Notes: generated from the sequence alone by a model not told the origin. Positions 9,438 to 19,299 are shown, numbered from the stretch's first letter. The stretch is DNA of 36,200 bases from Candidatus Zixiibacteriota bacterium (GCA_003599535.1 QZKQ01000023.1:1-36200), one strand, 5' to 3'. Numbers and translations: made by a program.

Positions 9438-10520
9438 ATGAAACTAACCGCTACCATTCTGATCCTGGGATTGATCCTGGCCCTGGGCCTGACCGGCTGC
9501 CAGAGCGTGTACGTGACCTCCGCCAAGGTCTACCTCCAGCAGAACGACCTGGAGAACGCCAAGAAACAGTTGCAGGAAGGCTTGGCGATCAACCCCAAGG
9601 ATGCCGAAGCCCACTACCTTCTGGGGCAGATTTACGCCCAGGAGGAGAACTACCCTGAGATGATGAAGGAGTTCGAGGCTTCCCTGGCCCTCTCCCAGAA
9701 GTTCCAGGGCGACATTGACACCATCAAGGAGCGGCACTTCCGTTCCACCTTCAACGCCGCGGTGGACGCTTTCAACAACGGCCAGCCGGAGAACGCCGTG
9801 GAAAGCCTGAAGAAATCCATCCTGATCCACCCCGACAGCCACGAAGCCTGGTCGCTGCTGGGCAAATCCTACGTCCGGTTGCAGGATCACGAGCAGGCCG
9901 TCCAAGCCATGAGTAAGGCCATCGAACTGGATCATAACTGGGAAAACATGGATGACCGCATCCTGCTGATGGAAATGTTGTACAACAACAAGAAGTACGG
10001 CGAAGCCCTGCAATTGGCCGAGTCCCTGCTGCAGAAGGACCCCGCCAACAAGGACGGCATCAAGGTGGCGGCCTACGTGTACAACCAGTACGCCATGGAA
10101 GAGACCGACGAGGCCAAGAAGAAGGAGCTGCAGAACAAGGCCATCGAGTACTATGAGCGGGTCTTGCAGGACAGCCCCGACGACGCCAACCTGGTGTTCA
10201 ACCTGGGCCTGCTGTACGAGGACATGGGCGAGTTCGATCAGGCCATTGCCCGCTTCGACCGCGCCGCGGCGCTGAATCCCAATGACCTGGAAGCCCTGCT
10301 GCACGTCGCCGAACTCTACCTGCAGAAGATGGACAACAGCCACAAGGCCATAGAGTACTATCAGAAAGCCCTGACCGTGGATCCGGATAACGCCGGCATT
10401 CTGAACAACCTGGGCGTGGCCCAGATGCGCGTGGGCGTGTCCGAAGAGAACCAGGAGATGATCGAAGAAGGGAAGAAGAACATCGCCCGGGCCACCGAAC
10501 TTCGCGGGAGCAACCAGTAA
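9438..10520 (+). CDS. TPR-repeat lipoprotein
   Basis: Lipobox 'ILGLILALGLTGC'; TPR units 'DAEAHYLLGQIYAQEENYPEMMKEFEASL', 'HEAWSLLGKSYVRLQDHEQAVQAMSKAIEL'. Confidence 0.85.
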   Translation: MKLTATILILGLILALGLTGCQSVYVTSAKVYLQQNDLENAKKQLQEGLAINPKDAEAHYLLGQIYAQEENYPEMMKEFEASLALSQKFQGDIDTIKERHFRSTFNAAVDAFNNGQPENAVESLKKSILIHPDSHEAWSLLGKSYVRLQDHEQAVQAMSKAIELDHNWENMDDRILLMEMLYNNKKYGEALQLAESLLQKDPANKDGIKVAAYVYNQYAMEETDEAKKKELQNKAIEYYERVLQDSPDDANLVFNLGLLYEDMGEFDQAIARFDRAAALNPNDLEALLHVAELYLQKMDNSHKAIEYYQKALTVDPDNAGILNNLGVAQMRVGVSEENQEMIEEGKKNIARATELRGSNQ

Positions 10521-10525
10521 GCACC

Positions 10526-11269
10526 ATGGCCAAAGCGGAGACGACTCTGCCGGACGGGCTCGTACCGGGAAAGATACCGCATCACATCGCCATCATCATG
10601 GATGGAAACGGGCGGTGGGCCAAGCAACGCAGCCTGCCCCGCATCGCCGGCCACCGTGAAGGCATCAACTCGGTCCGGGAAATCGTCCGGGTGTGCGGGG
10701 AGTTGGGCGTCAAGATCCTGACGCTGTACACCTTCTCGTCGGAAAACTGGCGGCGCCCCCGCCAGGAAGTCTCCGCCCTGATGCGGCTGCTGCTGGTGAC
10801 CATCAACCGCGAAGTGGCGGATCTGAACCGCAACAACGTGCGCTTGACGGTCATCGGGCGGATCAATGATCTGCCGGAAAAGCCCCGCCAGGGAATCCTG
10901 AACGGCATCGAAGCGCTGAAGAATAACACCGGCCTGAACCTCAACCTGGCCCTGTCCTACGGCGGACGGCAGGAAATCCTGGACGCCGTGCGCGACATCT
11001 GCCGCCAGGGATTGCAGGAGGTCACCGAGCAGGAGTTTTCCCGGCACCTGTACACCGCCGATATCCCCGATCCCGACCTGTTGATCCGCACCTCCGGGGA
11101 GTTGCGGCTGTCCAATTTCCTGCTGTGGCAGTTGGCCTATACGGAAATCTACGTCACCGAAGTTTTGTGGCCGGACTTCCGCCGGGCGGAATTGGTCAAG
11201 GCCATCCTGGCGTACCAGGGTCGCGAACGGCGCTTCGGCCGGGTCAGCGAGCAACTGGACGCCCGCTGA
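10526..11269 (+). CDS. uppS: isoprenyl transferase / undecaprenyl diphosphate synthase
   Basis: 'HIAIIMDGNGRWAKQR', 'GHREGINSVREIVR', 'LTLYTFSSENWRRP', 'DPDLLIRTSGELRLSNFLLWQLAYTEIYVTEVLWPDF'. Confidence 0.97.
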   Translation: MAKAETTLPDGLVPGKIPHHIAIIMDGNGRWAKQRSLPRIAGHREGINSVREIVRVCGELGVKILTLYTFSSENWRRPRQEVSALMRLLLVTINREVADLNRNNVRLTVIGRINDLPEKPRQGILNGIEALKNNTGLNLNLALSYGGRQEILDAVRDICRQGLQEVTEQEFSRHLYTADIPDPDLLIRTSGELRLSNFLLWQLAYTEIYVTEVLWPDFRRAELVKAILAYQGRERRFGRVSEQLDAR

Positions 11270-11289
11270 CGCGCCGGAGGCGTAGGTAG

Positions 11290-11315
11290 GAAGACCAACC
11301 CCCGGGTTGGTCTTC
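11290..11315. terminator. 12-bp perfect hairpin between uppS and the downstream oxidase; possible weak terminator/attenuator
   Basis: GAAGACCAACCC (11290-11301), CC loop, GGGTTGGTCTTC (11304-11315); no clean T-tract afterwards (gtatttatgg). Confidence 0.4.
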
Positions 11316-11400
11316 GTATTTATGGCAAAAAGGGATGACGGGGAGGAACATTGCCGCCCTGGATTGGTGTAATTTTCGACGGTCCTTCAGGGAACTGAAT

Positions 11401-12105
11401 ATGGATGAATTATTTCAGCGGGAGTTGCGGGCCTGCGGCTGCGAATTATTCGAGCGTTTCCTGCCCCGCATGGTGGTGACGGCGCAGTCCGAGGAGAGCA
11501 TCGCGGAGCTGGTGAAGCTGGCCGCGCGCCGGCACTTGCGCCTATGTCCCACCGGGACCGGTTCGAGTTTCCCGGCCAACTACCAGCCTCCCCCGGATAC
11601 CGTCTTCCTGCTGACCACGCCCCTGGATCACCTGTTCGAACTGCGGCCCCTGGATGCGGTGGTGACGGCCGGCGCCGGAATGCTGGCCTCGGATCTGGCG
11701 GCGCGTTTGGAGGAGACCGGCCTGGAACTGCCGGCCTCGGTGGCCCAGTACCGGGGGACCCTGGGAGGGGCCGTGCTTGGACCCGACAGCACCGGCCTGC
11801 GCCACACCGACCTGCGGCGGAGGCTGCTGGGGCTGCACCTGGTCAATCCGCTGGGGCACCTCCAGAAGTTCGGCGGCCCCACGGTGAAGAATGTGGCCGG
11901 GTTCGATTTCTGGACGTTCCTGGTGAACACGCACGGGCGTTTCGGCGTCCTGACCCGGCTGACCCTCAACCTGGAAAAAGTACCCGCGCTGGAACCGAGG
12001 CGGCTGGCTCCGCCGCACCGCCACGCCCGCACGGATGAATCAGCCCTCTGGATCTACGCCAACCTTGAGAAGCAGCTCGATCCCGACGGAATATTCGCTC
12101 GATGA
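11401..12105 (+). CDS. FAD-binding PCMH-type oxidase fragment, GlcE-like, unusually short
   Basis: 'LRLCPTGTGSSFPANY', 'GTLGGAVLGPDSTGLRHTDLRRRLLGLHLVN', 'KFGGPTVKNVAGFDFWTFLVNTHGRFGVLTRLTLNL' match the GlcE FAD domain; C-term 'NLEKQLDPDGIFAR' matches the GlcE end. ATG 11401 preferred over 11335. Confidence 0.7.
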   Translation: MDELFQRELRACGCELFERFLPRMVVTAQSEESIAELVKLAARRHLRLCPTGTGSSFPANYQPPPDTVFLLTTPLDHLFELRPLDAVVTAGAGMLASDLAARLEETGLELPASVAQYRGTLGGAVLGPDSTGLRHTDLRRRLLGLHLVNPLGHLQKFGGPTVKNVAGFDFWTFLVNTHGRFGVLTRLTLNLEKVPALEPRRLAPPHRHARTDESALWIYANLEKQLDPDGIFAR

Positions 12106-15100
12106 GAATCCTGAAATTCGGCGTTTTCCTCTTCCTTGGCGTTGCTCTCCTGGTTGTGGCTGGAATTCTGGCCTGGCCCCGGCTCCGGGTGGATGACCGG
12201 CTGCGCCAGGCGCTCCTGGATCAAGCCACCCCCCATCTGCCCGGCCTGGTCGGTCTGACCTCCGCCCACCTGGATTGGGGCCGGATTGAACTGCGCGGCG
12301 TATCCCTCCGAGATTCCGTCGACCGCTGGTCCGTCGCTTTCCCCGCGGCTCGGGTGAACCTTAGCCTGTACCGCTTTCTGACCCACGGCTTTTCCCCCCT
12401 GCAGGCCATCTCCGAGATCATCCTGGAAGAACCCCGGGTAGATCTTTCCCTGCCCCCCGGTGACTCCACCCGCGCGGAAGGGAGCCGGTCTGATTCGGCT
12501 TCCATAACCGAAGTGGACTGGGATTTCCTCGACCGCCTGCCCGAGGCGGTGTGGCTGCGCCGCGTGGCCCTGCTGGACGGTATCCTGATCCTGAAAACCG
12601 CCGGCGGGGATACCCTGCTGACCCTGCCGCACCTGGATCTCACCCTGAACTCGCCGCGTCCGGGGACAGCCGCCGGGAGGGTGATCCTGTCCGGCGGGTC
12701 GGACGGCAACTCCGCCAGCTCGCTGAAACTGTCCCTGGACCGCCGCGCCCGGACCCTGGAAGCCGGGCTGACCCTCGACTGGCCGGATCTGAAACTGGGA
12801 CGGGAGATCGGTCTGCCCGATACCCTGAGCCTCTCCCTGGATAGCCTGCAGGTGAGCCTGCGGATGTGGGCCCGGGGCAAAGAGAGCGGCATGGAAGGGG
12901 AAATCCTGCTGCGCCGCCTGGGCTTGGCCGACCATGACGACGGGCTGATGATGGCCGATTCCCTGCGCCTGGTGCTGGGGGGATGGAGACTGTCCCTGCC
13001 GGAAGCCAGGATCCGTGGACTCAATGCGGAATGGCAGGTGCAGGGTCAGATCGCGGACCTGCGCGATCCGAAGTTCGACTTCCACCTGGACTTGCAGGCG
13101 AAGGATGCCGCCCGCCTGACCTCCGGGTTGGCCGGCCGTCTGCCGGTCCAGCCATCGGGGCCCCTCGACCTGTCCCTGACCCTGAACGGCACCCCGGCTT
13201 CACCGCAAATCTATTTCCGCGCTGGCCTGGGGTCCCTGGAAACCGGCGTCGAACGCCTGCACCAGGTGTCAGTCGCCGGGGAGTACAGCGAGAGACGCAT
13301 CATCCTCAACTTGTTTCGCGCCCGCAGCGCCGAAGCCGAGATCTCCGCCCAGGGAGACATTCTGCTGGTGCAGCCTTATATCCGGGTCAACGCCGATTTT
13401 CGGATACTGGGACGCCTGCCCGGCGCCGCATCCCTGCTGCCGGGCACCCTGACGGGGCAACTTCACAGCACGTCGGACGGTTACCAGGCGCGCGCCCGCT
13501 GGAGAGCGGATGAGGGAACGGACCCCGTCACTGTAACGGCGGATTATTCCCCGGCCGAGAAGCGGCTCGAGGCTCGCGTGGAGATCCCCCAGACGCCTTC
13601 CTGGGCCGAAGTCACGGTCGAACGGCTGTTCGACGATCCCACCTATCGTCTCCAGGTCAGCGACCCGGCGCCCCTCCTCCGGCAGGTGATTGCCGGGGCC
13701 GGTGCGGCGCCGTGGAATACGCTGAGCCTCCAGGGCTCGGCGCAGGGAACCCTGCGGAGAACGGATTTCACCTTGGAGGCCGGCCTGGAATCGTCGGCCC
13801 TCAGCCTGCGCCTGGGGGGCGTTCTGCAGGCCCGCTCGCTGCAGTCTCTTGACCTGGACGCCCGGCTGGCGCTGCAGAAGGAAGGGCAGCCGCCGTTCGA
13901 GGGCCGGGTGCTGGCCGCCTGGGCCGACAGCGTCCTGACCCTGACTTCGCTGGAACTGGACGGGGCCATTTTCGCCCACGGATCGCTGGACCTGAAGACG
14001 GGCGAAATCGGCCCCAATGAGTTGCGTATCGCCGGGTGGAACCTGAACCGGGCCCGGGCCTGGATCGCGACGGAGACTTCGCCGGCCTGGGGCGGCATTC
14101 TGGATGGCCGGGTGGAGGCATTCGGGTCGCTGGCCAATCCCGGTGCGGACCTGAACCTCTACGCTTCCAGGGGGTACTTTCAGGAGCAGGGCGACTTCTG
14201 GGCTGTCGTTTCCGCCCAGTTGGAAAACCGCCGTCTGGAGGTGACGGAATGCAGCATTGGGCGGAGCGGCTCCCGGCTGCTGCAGGCCCAGGGCGGGGCC
14301 AATTTTGCCGATACCACCATCCAAGTCAGTCTCTTGTCGGAGCTGGAAGACGTCTCCACCGCCCTGGATCTCTTCGCCGGCAATCCCGCCCGGATCCATG
14401 GGCCGATGCGCCTGAACGCCTCCCTGGGGGGGACCTTTGCCCATCCCGAGATGGACCTGGCCCTGACCATCTCCCCGGGCGTCGTGTACAAGGTGCCTTT
14501 CGACAGCATTTCCGCGCATCTGCGGCTGGATGAATCCACAAATCGAGCCCTGATCGTGCAGGATTTCCGCGCCGTGCAATCCCCCGATCTGCTGCTGGAA
14601 GCCGGGGGCATCCTGCCCTATAACGGTAACCCTCTGGATCTGCAGTTCCGTCTGGCGGGCAACATCCTGAAGATTCTTCACCAGATTGAGAAGGATATCC
14701 TGGAATCCCGCGGCCACGGGGAATTGCTGGTGGAAATCGGCCAGGCCGACGGCAAGGTGCAACTGGAGAGCGCGCACCTGGAGCTGCACGACGGACTGCT
14801 GCGCTTCGGCAACGTGGTGGACGAGATCCGCGGCCTGCGCGGCGACCTGTATTTCAAGGATCACCGCCTGGTGATCCGCGACGTGGCGGGCGAGATCGCC
14901 GGGCAGACATTCCACCTCCGCAACGCCTTTGCCGGCGCGGAGCACTCTTTCGGGCATCAGCCCCTGTACTTCCGCTCCCTGGACCTGGACCTGGGCGTGC
15001 TGATTCTGGAGACCGGGGGACGCGGCATCTACGCCAACATTCCTTCCCTGATGGTCGAGGGGACCAAGGGTTATCTACGGTTTACCGGCCACAACGGGAG

Positions 15101-16217
15101 CCCCCGTTTCATGGTGGGTGGCCCGGTGGACCGGCCGGTGTTCAGCGGCAGTGTGACCATATCCGGGGCCACGGTCACCTATCCCTTCCCTCCGGGCAGT
15201 GGGCGGCCCTCCCGGTTCGTCCGGCAGGTGATCAAGGTGCTGACCTCGGCAGAATGGGACCTGAATGTCATCCCCGAGCGGGACAACCGCTACTTCATCG
15301 AAGTCCGGCCCCTGGAGGAGAGAACCCTGCTGGCCGACGTCTCCGATCTGCTGGCCCAGGTGGACGTGGACCTGACCATGGACGCTTCCGAAAGCCGGCT
15401 GAAGGTGCTGGGGTGCCTGGACGAGGAGAGCTTCCGCCTGGCCGGGGACCTGGTATCCACCCAGGGCAGCGTCGAGTACCTGGACCTGCAGTTCCGCGTG
15501 GATCGCTTCGAGGCGGAGTTCGATGAGTCCGATCCCTACCCCTGGGTGCAGGGGCGGGCCAGCACCTTTTACCAGGACACCCTGGGCTTCAACCGCGACA
15601 TCTACCTGACCCTGTACGTCATTGATCCGGTCACCAAGGAACGGCAGTTGAGGGGGCGCTGGGGGGAAATTGTCTTCATTCTGGAAGACGATGCGGGCAG
15701 TTCCCAGGAACAGATTCTGGCCGCGCTGGGTTATTCTCCTGGGGCCATCACGGAAAAAATGACTTCGCTGGGCGGCACCATCCTCTCCAACACGGTGATG
15801 CGCAGCCTGATCCGGCCCATCGAACGGCGGCTGGAAACCGTCCTGCAGGTGGACGTGATCCGCCTGCAGCCCACTCTGGCGCAGAATGTGTTCGAGGCCC
15901 AGGTGTTGGGCATCACTCCCGACCCCGGCCAGGTGCCCGTCGGGCAGGTCGCCTGGGGCGCCTACTTCCTGCGCCACTCCAAGCTGGTGGTGGGCAAGTA
16001 CCTGAGCGACGACGTCTTCGTGAACTATTCCGGCACCTGGAACACCGGCATTGACGCCCGCAACGAGCGGCACTTCGGCTTTCTGCACCTCTGGAATCTG
16101 GATTATTACATCCGCCCCATCTCCGGCAACCTGATCCTGACGCTGGGCTACGAATACGACAGCCTGGAGAAGCTGGATGACAAGCGAGTCTCCCTGCGCT
16201 ATTCCTTCGTTTTCTGA
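12102..16217 (+). CDS. tamB: TamB-like (DUF490) translocation/assembly or lipid-transport protein
   Basis: 1371 aa, N-terminal TM anchor, AsmA/TamB-like beta-repeats, C-terminal 'GREIVFILEDDAGSSQEQILAALGYS...VDVIRLQPTLA' and terminal aromatic 'SLRYSFVF'; encoded directly upstream of bamA. Confidence 0.88.
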   Translation: MRILKFGVFLFLGVALLVVAGILAWPRLRVDDRLRQALLDQATPHLPGLVGLTSAHLDWGRIELRGVSLRDSVDRWSVAFPAARVNLSLYRFLTHGFSPLQAISEIILEEPRVDLSLPPGDSTRAEGSRSDSASITEVDWDFLDRLPEAVWLRRVALLDGILILKTAGGDTLLTLPHLDLTLNSPRPGTAAGRVILSGGSDGNSASSLKLSLDRRARTLEAGLTLDWPDLKLGREIGLPDTLSLSLDSLQVSLRMWARGKESGMEGEILLRRLGLADHDDGLMMADSLRLVLGGWRLSLPEARIRGLNAEWQVQGQIADLRDPKFDFHLDLQAKDAARLTSGLAGRLPVQPSGPLDLSLTLNGTPASPQIYFRAGLGSLETGVERLHQVSVAGEYSERRIILNLFRARSAEAEISAQGDILLVQPYIRVNADFRILGRLPGAASLLPGTLTGQLHSTSDGYQARARWRADEGTDPVTVTADYSPAEKRLEARVEIPQTPSWAEVTVERLFDDPTYRLQVSDPAPLLRQVIAGAGAAPWNTLSLQGSAQGTLRRTDFTLEAGLESSALSLRLGGVLQARSLQSLDLDARLALQKEGQPPFEGRVLAAWADSVLTLTSLELDGAIFAHGSLDLKTGEIGPNELRIAGWNLNRARAWIATETSPAWGGILDGRVEAFGSLANPGADLNLYASRGYFQEQGDFWAVVSAQLENRRLEVTECSIGRSGSRLLQAQGGANFADTTIQVSLLSELEDVSTALDLFAGNPARIHGPMRLNASLGGTFAHPEMDLALTISPGVVYKVPFDSISAHLRLDESTNRALIVQDFRAVQSPDLLLEAGGILPYNGNPLDLQFRLAGNILKILHQIEKDILESRGHGELLVEIGQADGKVQLESAHLELHDGLLRFGNVVDEIRGLRGDLYFKDHRLVIRDVAGEIAGQTFHLRNAFAGAEHSFGHQPLYFRSLDLDLGVLILETGGRGIYANIPSLMVEGTKGYLRFTGHNGSPRFMVGGPVDRPVFSGSVTISGATVTYPFPPGSGRPSRFVRQVIKVLTSAEWDLNVIPERDNRYFIEVRPLEERTLLADVSDLLAQVDVDLTMDASESRLKVLGCLDEESFRLAGDLVSTQGSVEYLDLQFRVDRFEAEFDESDPYPWVQGRASTFYQDTLGFNRDIYLTLYVIDPVTKERQLRGRWGEIVFILEDDAGSSQEQILAALGYSPGAITEKMTSLGGTILSNTVMRSLIRPIERRLETVLQVDVIRLQPTLAQNVFEAQVLGITPDPGQVPVGQVAWGAYFLRHSKLVVGKYLSDDVFVNYSGTWNTGIDARNERHFGFLHLWNLDYYIRPISGNLILTLGYEYDSLEKLDDKRVSLRYSFVF

Positions 16218-16323
16218 GCCAAAGCCGGGAATCTGCGGCGAGGGGAATTGCCTATTTTTCTCTTTGTACCGGCGGTGAAATTCATTAACTTTTAAGATTG
16301 ATCCGAACCACAGTACCATACCC

Positions 16324-18708
16324 ATGAACGCAAAACAAGCGATACCCTTTCTCCTGCTCCTGTTGCTGCCTCTGGCGGCCCAGGCCCAAGGCGGACGCGT
16401 CCGTCTGCTGGGATTGTCCGTCGAAGGCAACGTCACCGCCGATGAAGGCCTGATCCGGGCCAACTCCGGCTTGGTGGTGGGCACCGAAATCACTGGCGAC
16501 GACATTCAGAAGGCCATCCGCAACATCTGGAACCTGGGGCTCTTCTCCGACGTGCAGATCCTGCTGGAAAACGAAGCCCCCGAAGGAGTATTCCTGAAAA
16601 TTGTGGTGGGCGAATATCCGCGCCTGGAGCGCATCCAGGTGTCGGGCAACGATAAATTGAAAACCGACGAGATCGAGAAGGTCCTGGAATTTTATCCGGG
16701 GCAGATCTTGCGCGACAACCAGATCGTGAACGCGCGCCACCGGCTGCTGGACAAGTACGCGGAAGAAGGCTATCAACTGGCCCGGGTGGAAACCGAGGTG
16801 ATCACCGATTCGACCACCGGACGGGCCCTCCTGCGCTTCGACATCGAGGAAGGCGAGAAGGTCAAGATCCGGGACATCAACATCTACGGCAACGAAGCGC
16901 ACGAGAAGCACGACGAGGGCTTTCCCTTTTCCCTGGTCGGCTGGATGACCGACTGGATGGTGCCGGATCCTGCCCTGAGTGAGGGCAAGCTGGTCAAGCA
17001 GTTCAAGGAGACCAAGACCAAGGGCCTGTTCCGGTCGGGGGAATTCAATGCCGACAAGTTCCAGCAGGACACGGAAAACCTGCTTTCCTACCTGCGCAAT
17101 CATGGGTACCGCGACGCCACCATCCTGGCTGATTCAGTACGCTATTCGGAAGACCTGCAGAGCATGACCATTGAAGTGTGGATCGAGCCGGGCCCCAAAT
17201 ACTACTTCGGCGATTTCAGCTTCTCGGGCAACACGGTCTACACCGCGGAAGAACTGCAGCAGAAGCTGGGTATCCAGCCCGGGGAAGTCTACAACCAGGA
17301 AGCCCTGCAACGCAACGTGGGCGAGAATCTGACCAACCTGTACTACAACCAGGGCTACATCTACGCCAACGTGTCGCCGGTGGAAGTGCCGGTGGGGCAG
17401 GATACCGTCAACGTGCACTTCCGCGTCTTTGAGGGCAACGTCTTCAGCGTCCGGCTGATAAACATCGAGGGCAACACCAAGACGCGGGAGAACGTCATCC
17501 GCCGGGAGTTCGTGCTGAACCCGGGCGACACCTTCGACGTGTCCAAGCTGCGCCGTTCCGCCCGTGAAGTGACCATCCTGAATTACTTCGCCAACATCGT
17601 GCCGGACGTGCAGCCGGTCAACGACGAGGAAGTGGACCTCTTTTTCCGCGTGGAGGAGAAATCCACTGACCAGGTGCAGGTGTCGGCGGGCTACTCCGAG
17701 CGTGACGGGGTCATCGGATCGCTGGGCTTCACCATGCCCAACCTGTTCGGCGGCGGCCAGCGCTTCAGCCTGGATTGGCAGTTCGGCAAGATCTACCGCA
17801 CCTTCTCGGTCAGCCTGACCGAGCCGTGGCTGTTCGATACACCCACCCTGGCCGGTTTAAGCTTCTTCAGTTCCCGCCGGGGCGGCAGCTACTACGGCTT
17901 CGACGAGGACATCCTCGGCGGGTCGCTGCGCCTGGGCCGCCGTCTGAGCTGGCCCGACGATTACTTCCGTGCCGACTGGATTTACCGCCTGGAACGGGCG
18001 GTATACTCGAATTTCTCCTCCAGCTTCGCCGCCAGTAACCCCCGCGGTCTGACCGAAGACGAGCCGCGCATCTCTTCGGGAGTGACCAGCATCCTGACCC
18101 GGGATTCCCGCGACAACCCGGAATTCCCCACCATGGGTTCGGTCAACCGCTACTCCCTGGAACTGGCCGGCGGTCCCTTCGGCGGAAATGACCAGTTCCA
18201 CAAGCACATCTTCAGCTCTGAATGGTACACCCCGGTGCTGGGCCGCATGGTGCTGTATTCCAACACCGAGATGGGCGTCATCGGCGCCCTGCAGAGCGGC
18301 CCGCAATCCGTCCCTTACATCGAGCAGTTCTTCATGGGCGGGGCGGGGCTGTCGCTGGGCGTCCCGCTGCGGGGTTACGACGAGCGCACCGTGGGGCCGC
18401 AGAGCGGGCCGTACGCCGCCGGCGGCAAGACCATGTTCAAGCAGAGCCTGGAACTGCGCCTGCCGGTGGTCTACAATCCCACCATCTTCCTGTTGGGCTT
18501 CGCCGAAGCAGGCAACGTCTGGACCAACCTGTCCAACACCGATCCCTTCGACCTGCGCCGGTCGGTGGGTCTGGGAGTGCGGCTGTACATGCCCATGATC
18601 GGCCTGATCGGCCTGGACTTCGGCTACGGCCTGGACTACTTCGACCCGGCCACAGGGCAGCGGCATGGCGAGTGGGTGCCGCACTTCCAGTTCGGGAGAG
18701 GCTTCTAA
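16324..18708 (+). CDS. bamA: outer membrane protein assembly factor BamA
   Basis: Signal peptide, repeated POTRA motifs ('GNVTADEGLI', 'GNDKLKTDEIEKVLEFYPGQ', 'GNTVYTAEEL', 'GNTKTRENVIRREFVLNPGD'), C-terminal barrel with 'RGYDERTVGP' and terminal Phe. Confidence 0.96.
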   Translation: MNAKQAIPFLLLLLLPLAAQAQGGRVRLLGLSVEGNVTADEGLIRANSGLVVGTEITGDDIQKAIRNIWNLGLFSDVQILLENEAPEGVFLKIVVGEYPRLERIQVSGNDKLKTDEIEKVLEFYPGQILRDNQIVNARHRLLDKYAEEGYQLARVETEVITDSTTGRALLRFDIEEGEKVKIRDINIYGNEAHEKHDEGFPFSLVGWMTDWMVPDPALSEGKLVKQFKETKTKGLFRSGEFNADKFQQDTENLLSYLRNHGYRDATILADSVRYSEDLQSMTIEVWIEPGPKYYFGDFSFSGNTVYTAEELQQKLGIQPGEVYNQEALQRNVGENLTNLYYNQGYIYANVSPVEVPVGQDTVNVHFRVFEGNVFSVRLINIEGNTKTRENVIRREFVLNPGDTFDVSKLRRSAREVTILNYFANIVPDVQPVNDEEVDLFFRVEEKSTDQVQVSAGYSERDGVIGSLGFTMPNLFGGGQRFSLDWQFGKIYRTFSVSLTEPWLFDTPTLAGLSFFSSRRGGSYYGFDEDILGGSLRLGRRLSWPDDYFRADWIYRLERAVYSNFSSSFAASNPRGLTEDEPRISSGVTSILTRDSRDNPEFPTMGSVNRYSLELAGGPFGGNDQFHKHIFSSEWYTPVLGRMVLYSNTEMGVIGALQSGPQSVPYIEQFFMGGAGLSLGVPLRGYDERTVGPQSGPYAAGGKTMFKQSLELRLPVVYNPTIFLLGFAEAGNVWTNLSNTDPFDLRRSVGLGVRLYMPMIGLIGLDFGYGLDYFDPATGQRHGEWVPHFQFGRGF

Positions 18709-18741
18709 CCAACCGAGCAATAATCATTAACCCATACATCC

Positions 18742-18759
18742 GCCGAAATGCATTTCGGC
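18742..18759. repeat. 18-bp perfect palindrome upstream of skp
   Basis: GCCGAAATG|CATTTCGGC, in the bamA-skp intergenic gap. Confidence 0.8.
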
Positions 18760-18774
18760 CAACGAGAGGTCACC

Positions 18775-19290
18775 ATGCGAATGAGGCTTGTAAGCGTATT
18801 TCTGGTCCTGGCGGCGCTGACCGCCACCGCCTCGGCCAAGGAACTGAAGATCGCCTATATCCATTCCCAGAAAATCCTGTCGGATTTCCAGGAGTACTCC
18901 GAAGCTCAGCGCACCCTGGACGACGAGCAGAAGAAGTGGGTGGACCAGGCCAAGAAGATGGAAGAGGAAATCACCCGCCTGGAGGGCGACCTGGAGAGCC
19001 AGAACCTGCTGCTGAGCGATGAGAAGAAAGCCGAAAGGCAGAAGCTGATCCAGGACAAGTTCATGGAGTACCAGCGCTTCCAGCAGGAAGTCTGGGGTGA
19101 GACCGGCAAGCTGTACCAGCGCAACAAGGAGCTGACCCAGCCTATCGTGGACAAGGTCAACGCCGTCATCACCCAGTTGGGTAAGGACGGCGGGTACGAC
19201 TTCATATTCGACGCCGCCGTGGGCAACATCGTTTACGCCCGCGACGAATTCGACATCACCCAAACCGTTCTGGACGATCTGAACAAGTAA
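18775..19290 (+). CDS. skp: OmpH/Skp-family periplasmic chaperone
   Basis: Signal peptide 'MRMRLVSVFLVLAALTATASA', 'KIAYIHSQKILSDF', long Glu/Lys/Gln-rich coiled coil, 'YDFIFDAAVGNIVYA'; between bamA and lpxD. Confidence 0.9.
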   Translation: MRMRLVSVFLVLAALTATASAKELKIAYIHSQKILSDFQEYSEAQRTLDDEQKKWVDQAKKMEEEITRLEGDLESQNLLLSDEKKAERQKLIQDKFMEYQRFQQEVWGETGKLYQRNKELTQPIVDKVNAVITQLGKDGGYDFIFDAAVGNIVYARDEFDITQTVLDDLNK

Positions 19291-19299
19291 GGATTCGCC

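Noticed and set aside
13269-14957. 562-aa ORF on the - strand antisense to tamB
   Set aside because: High-GC shadow ORF: no start context, composition rich in Gln/Gly/Arg/Val with no recognisable motif, and fully opposite a well-supported gene.
16264-16291. Promoter-like TTGTAC-N16-TAACTT upstream of bamA
   Set aside because: Weak hexamers and non-optimal spacing; not strong enough to call.
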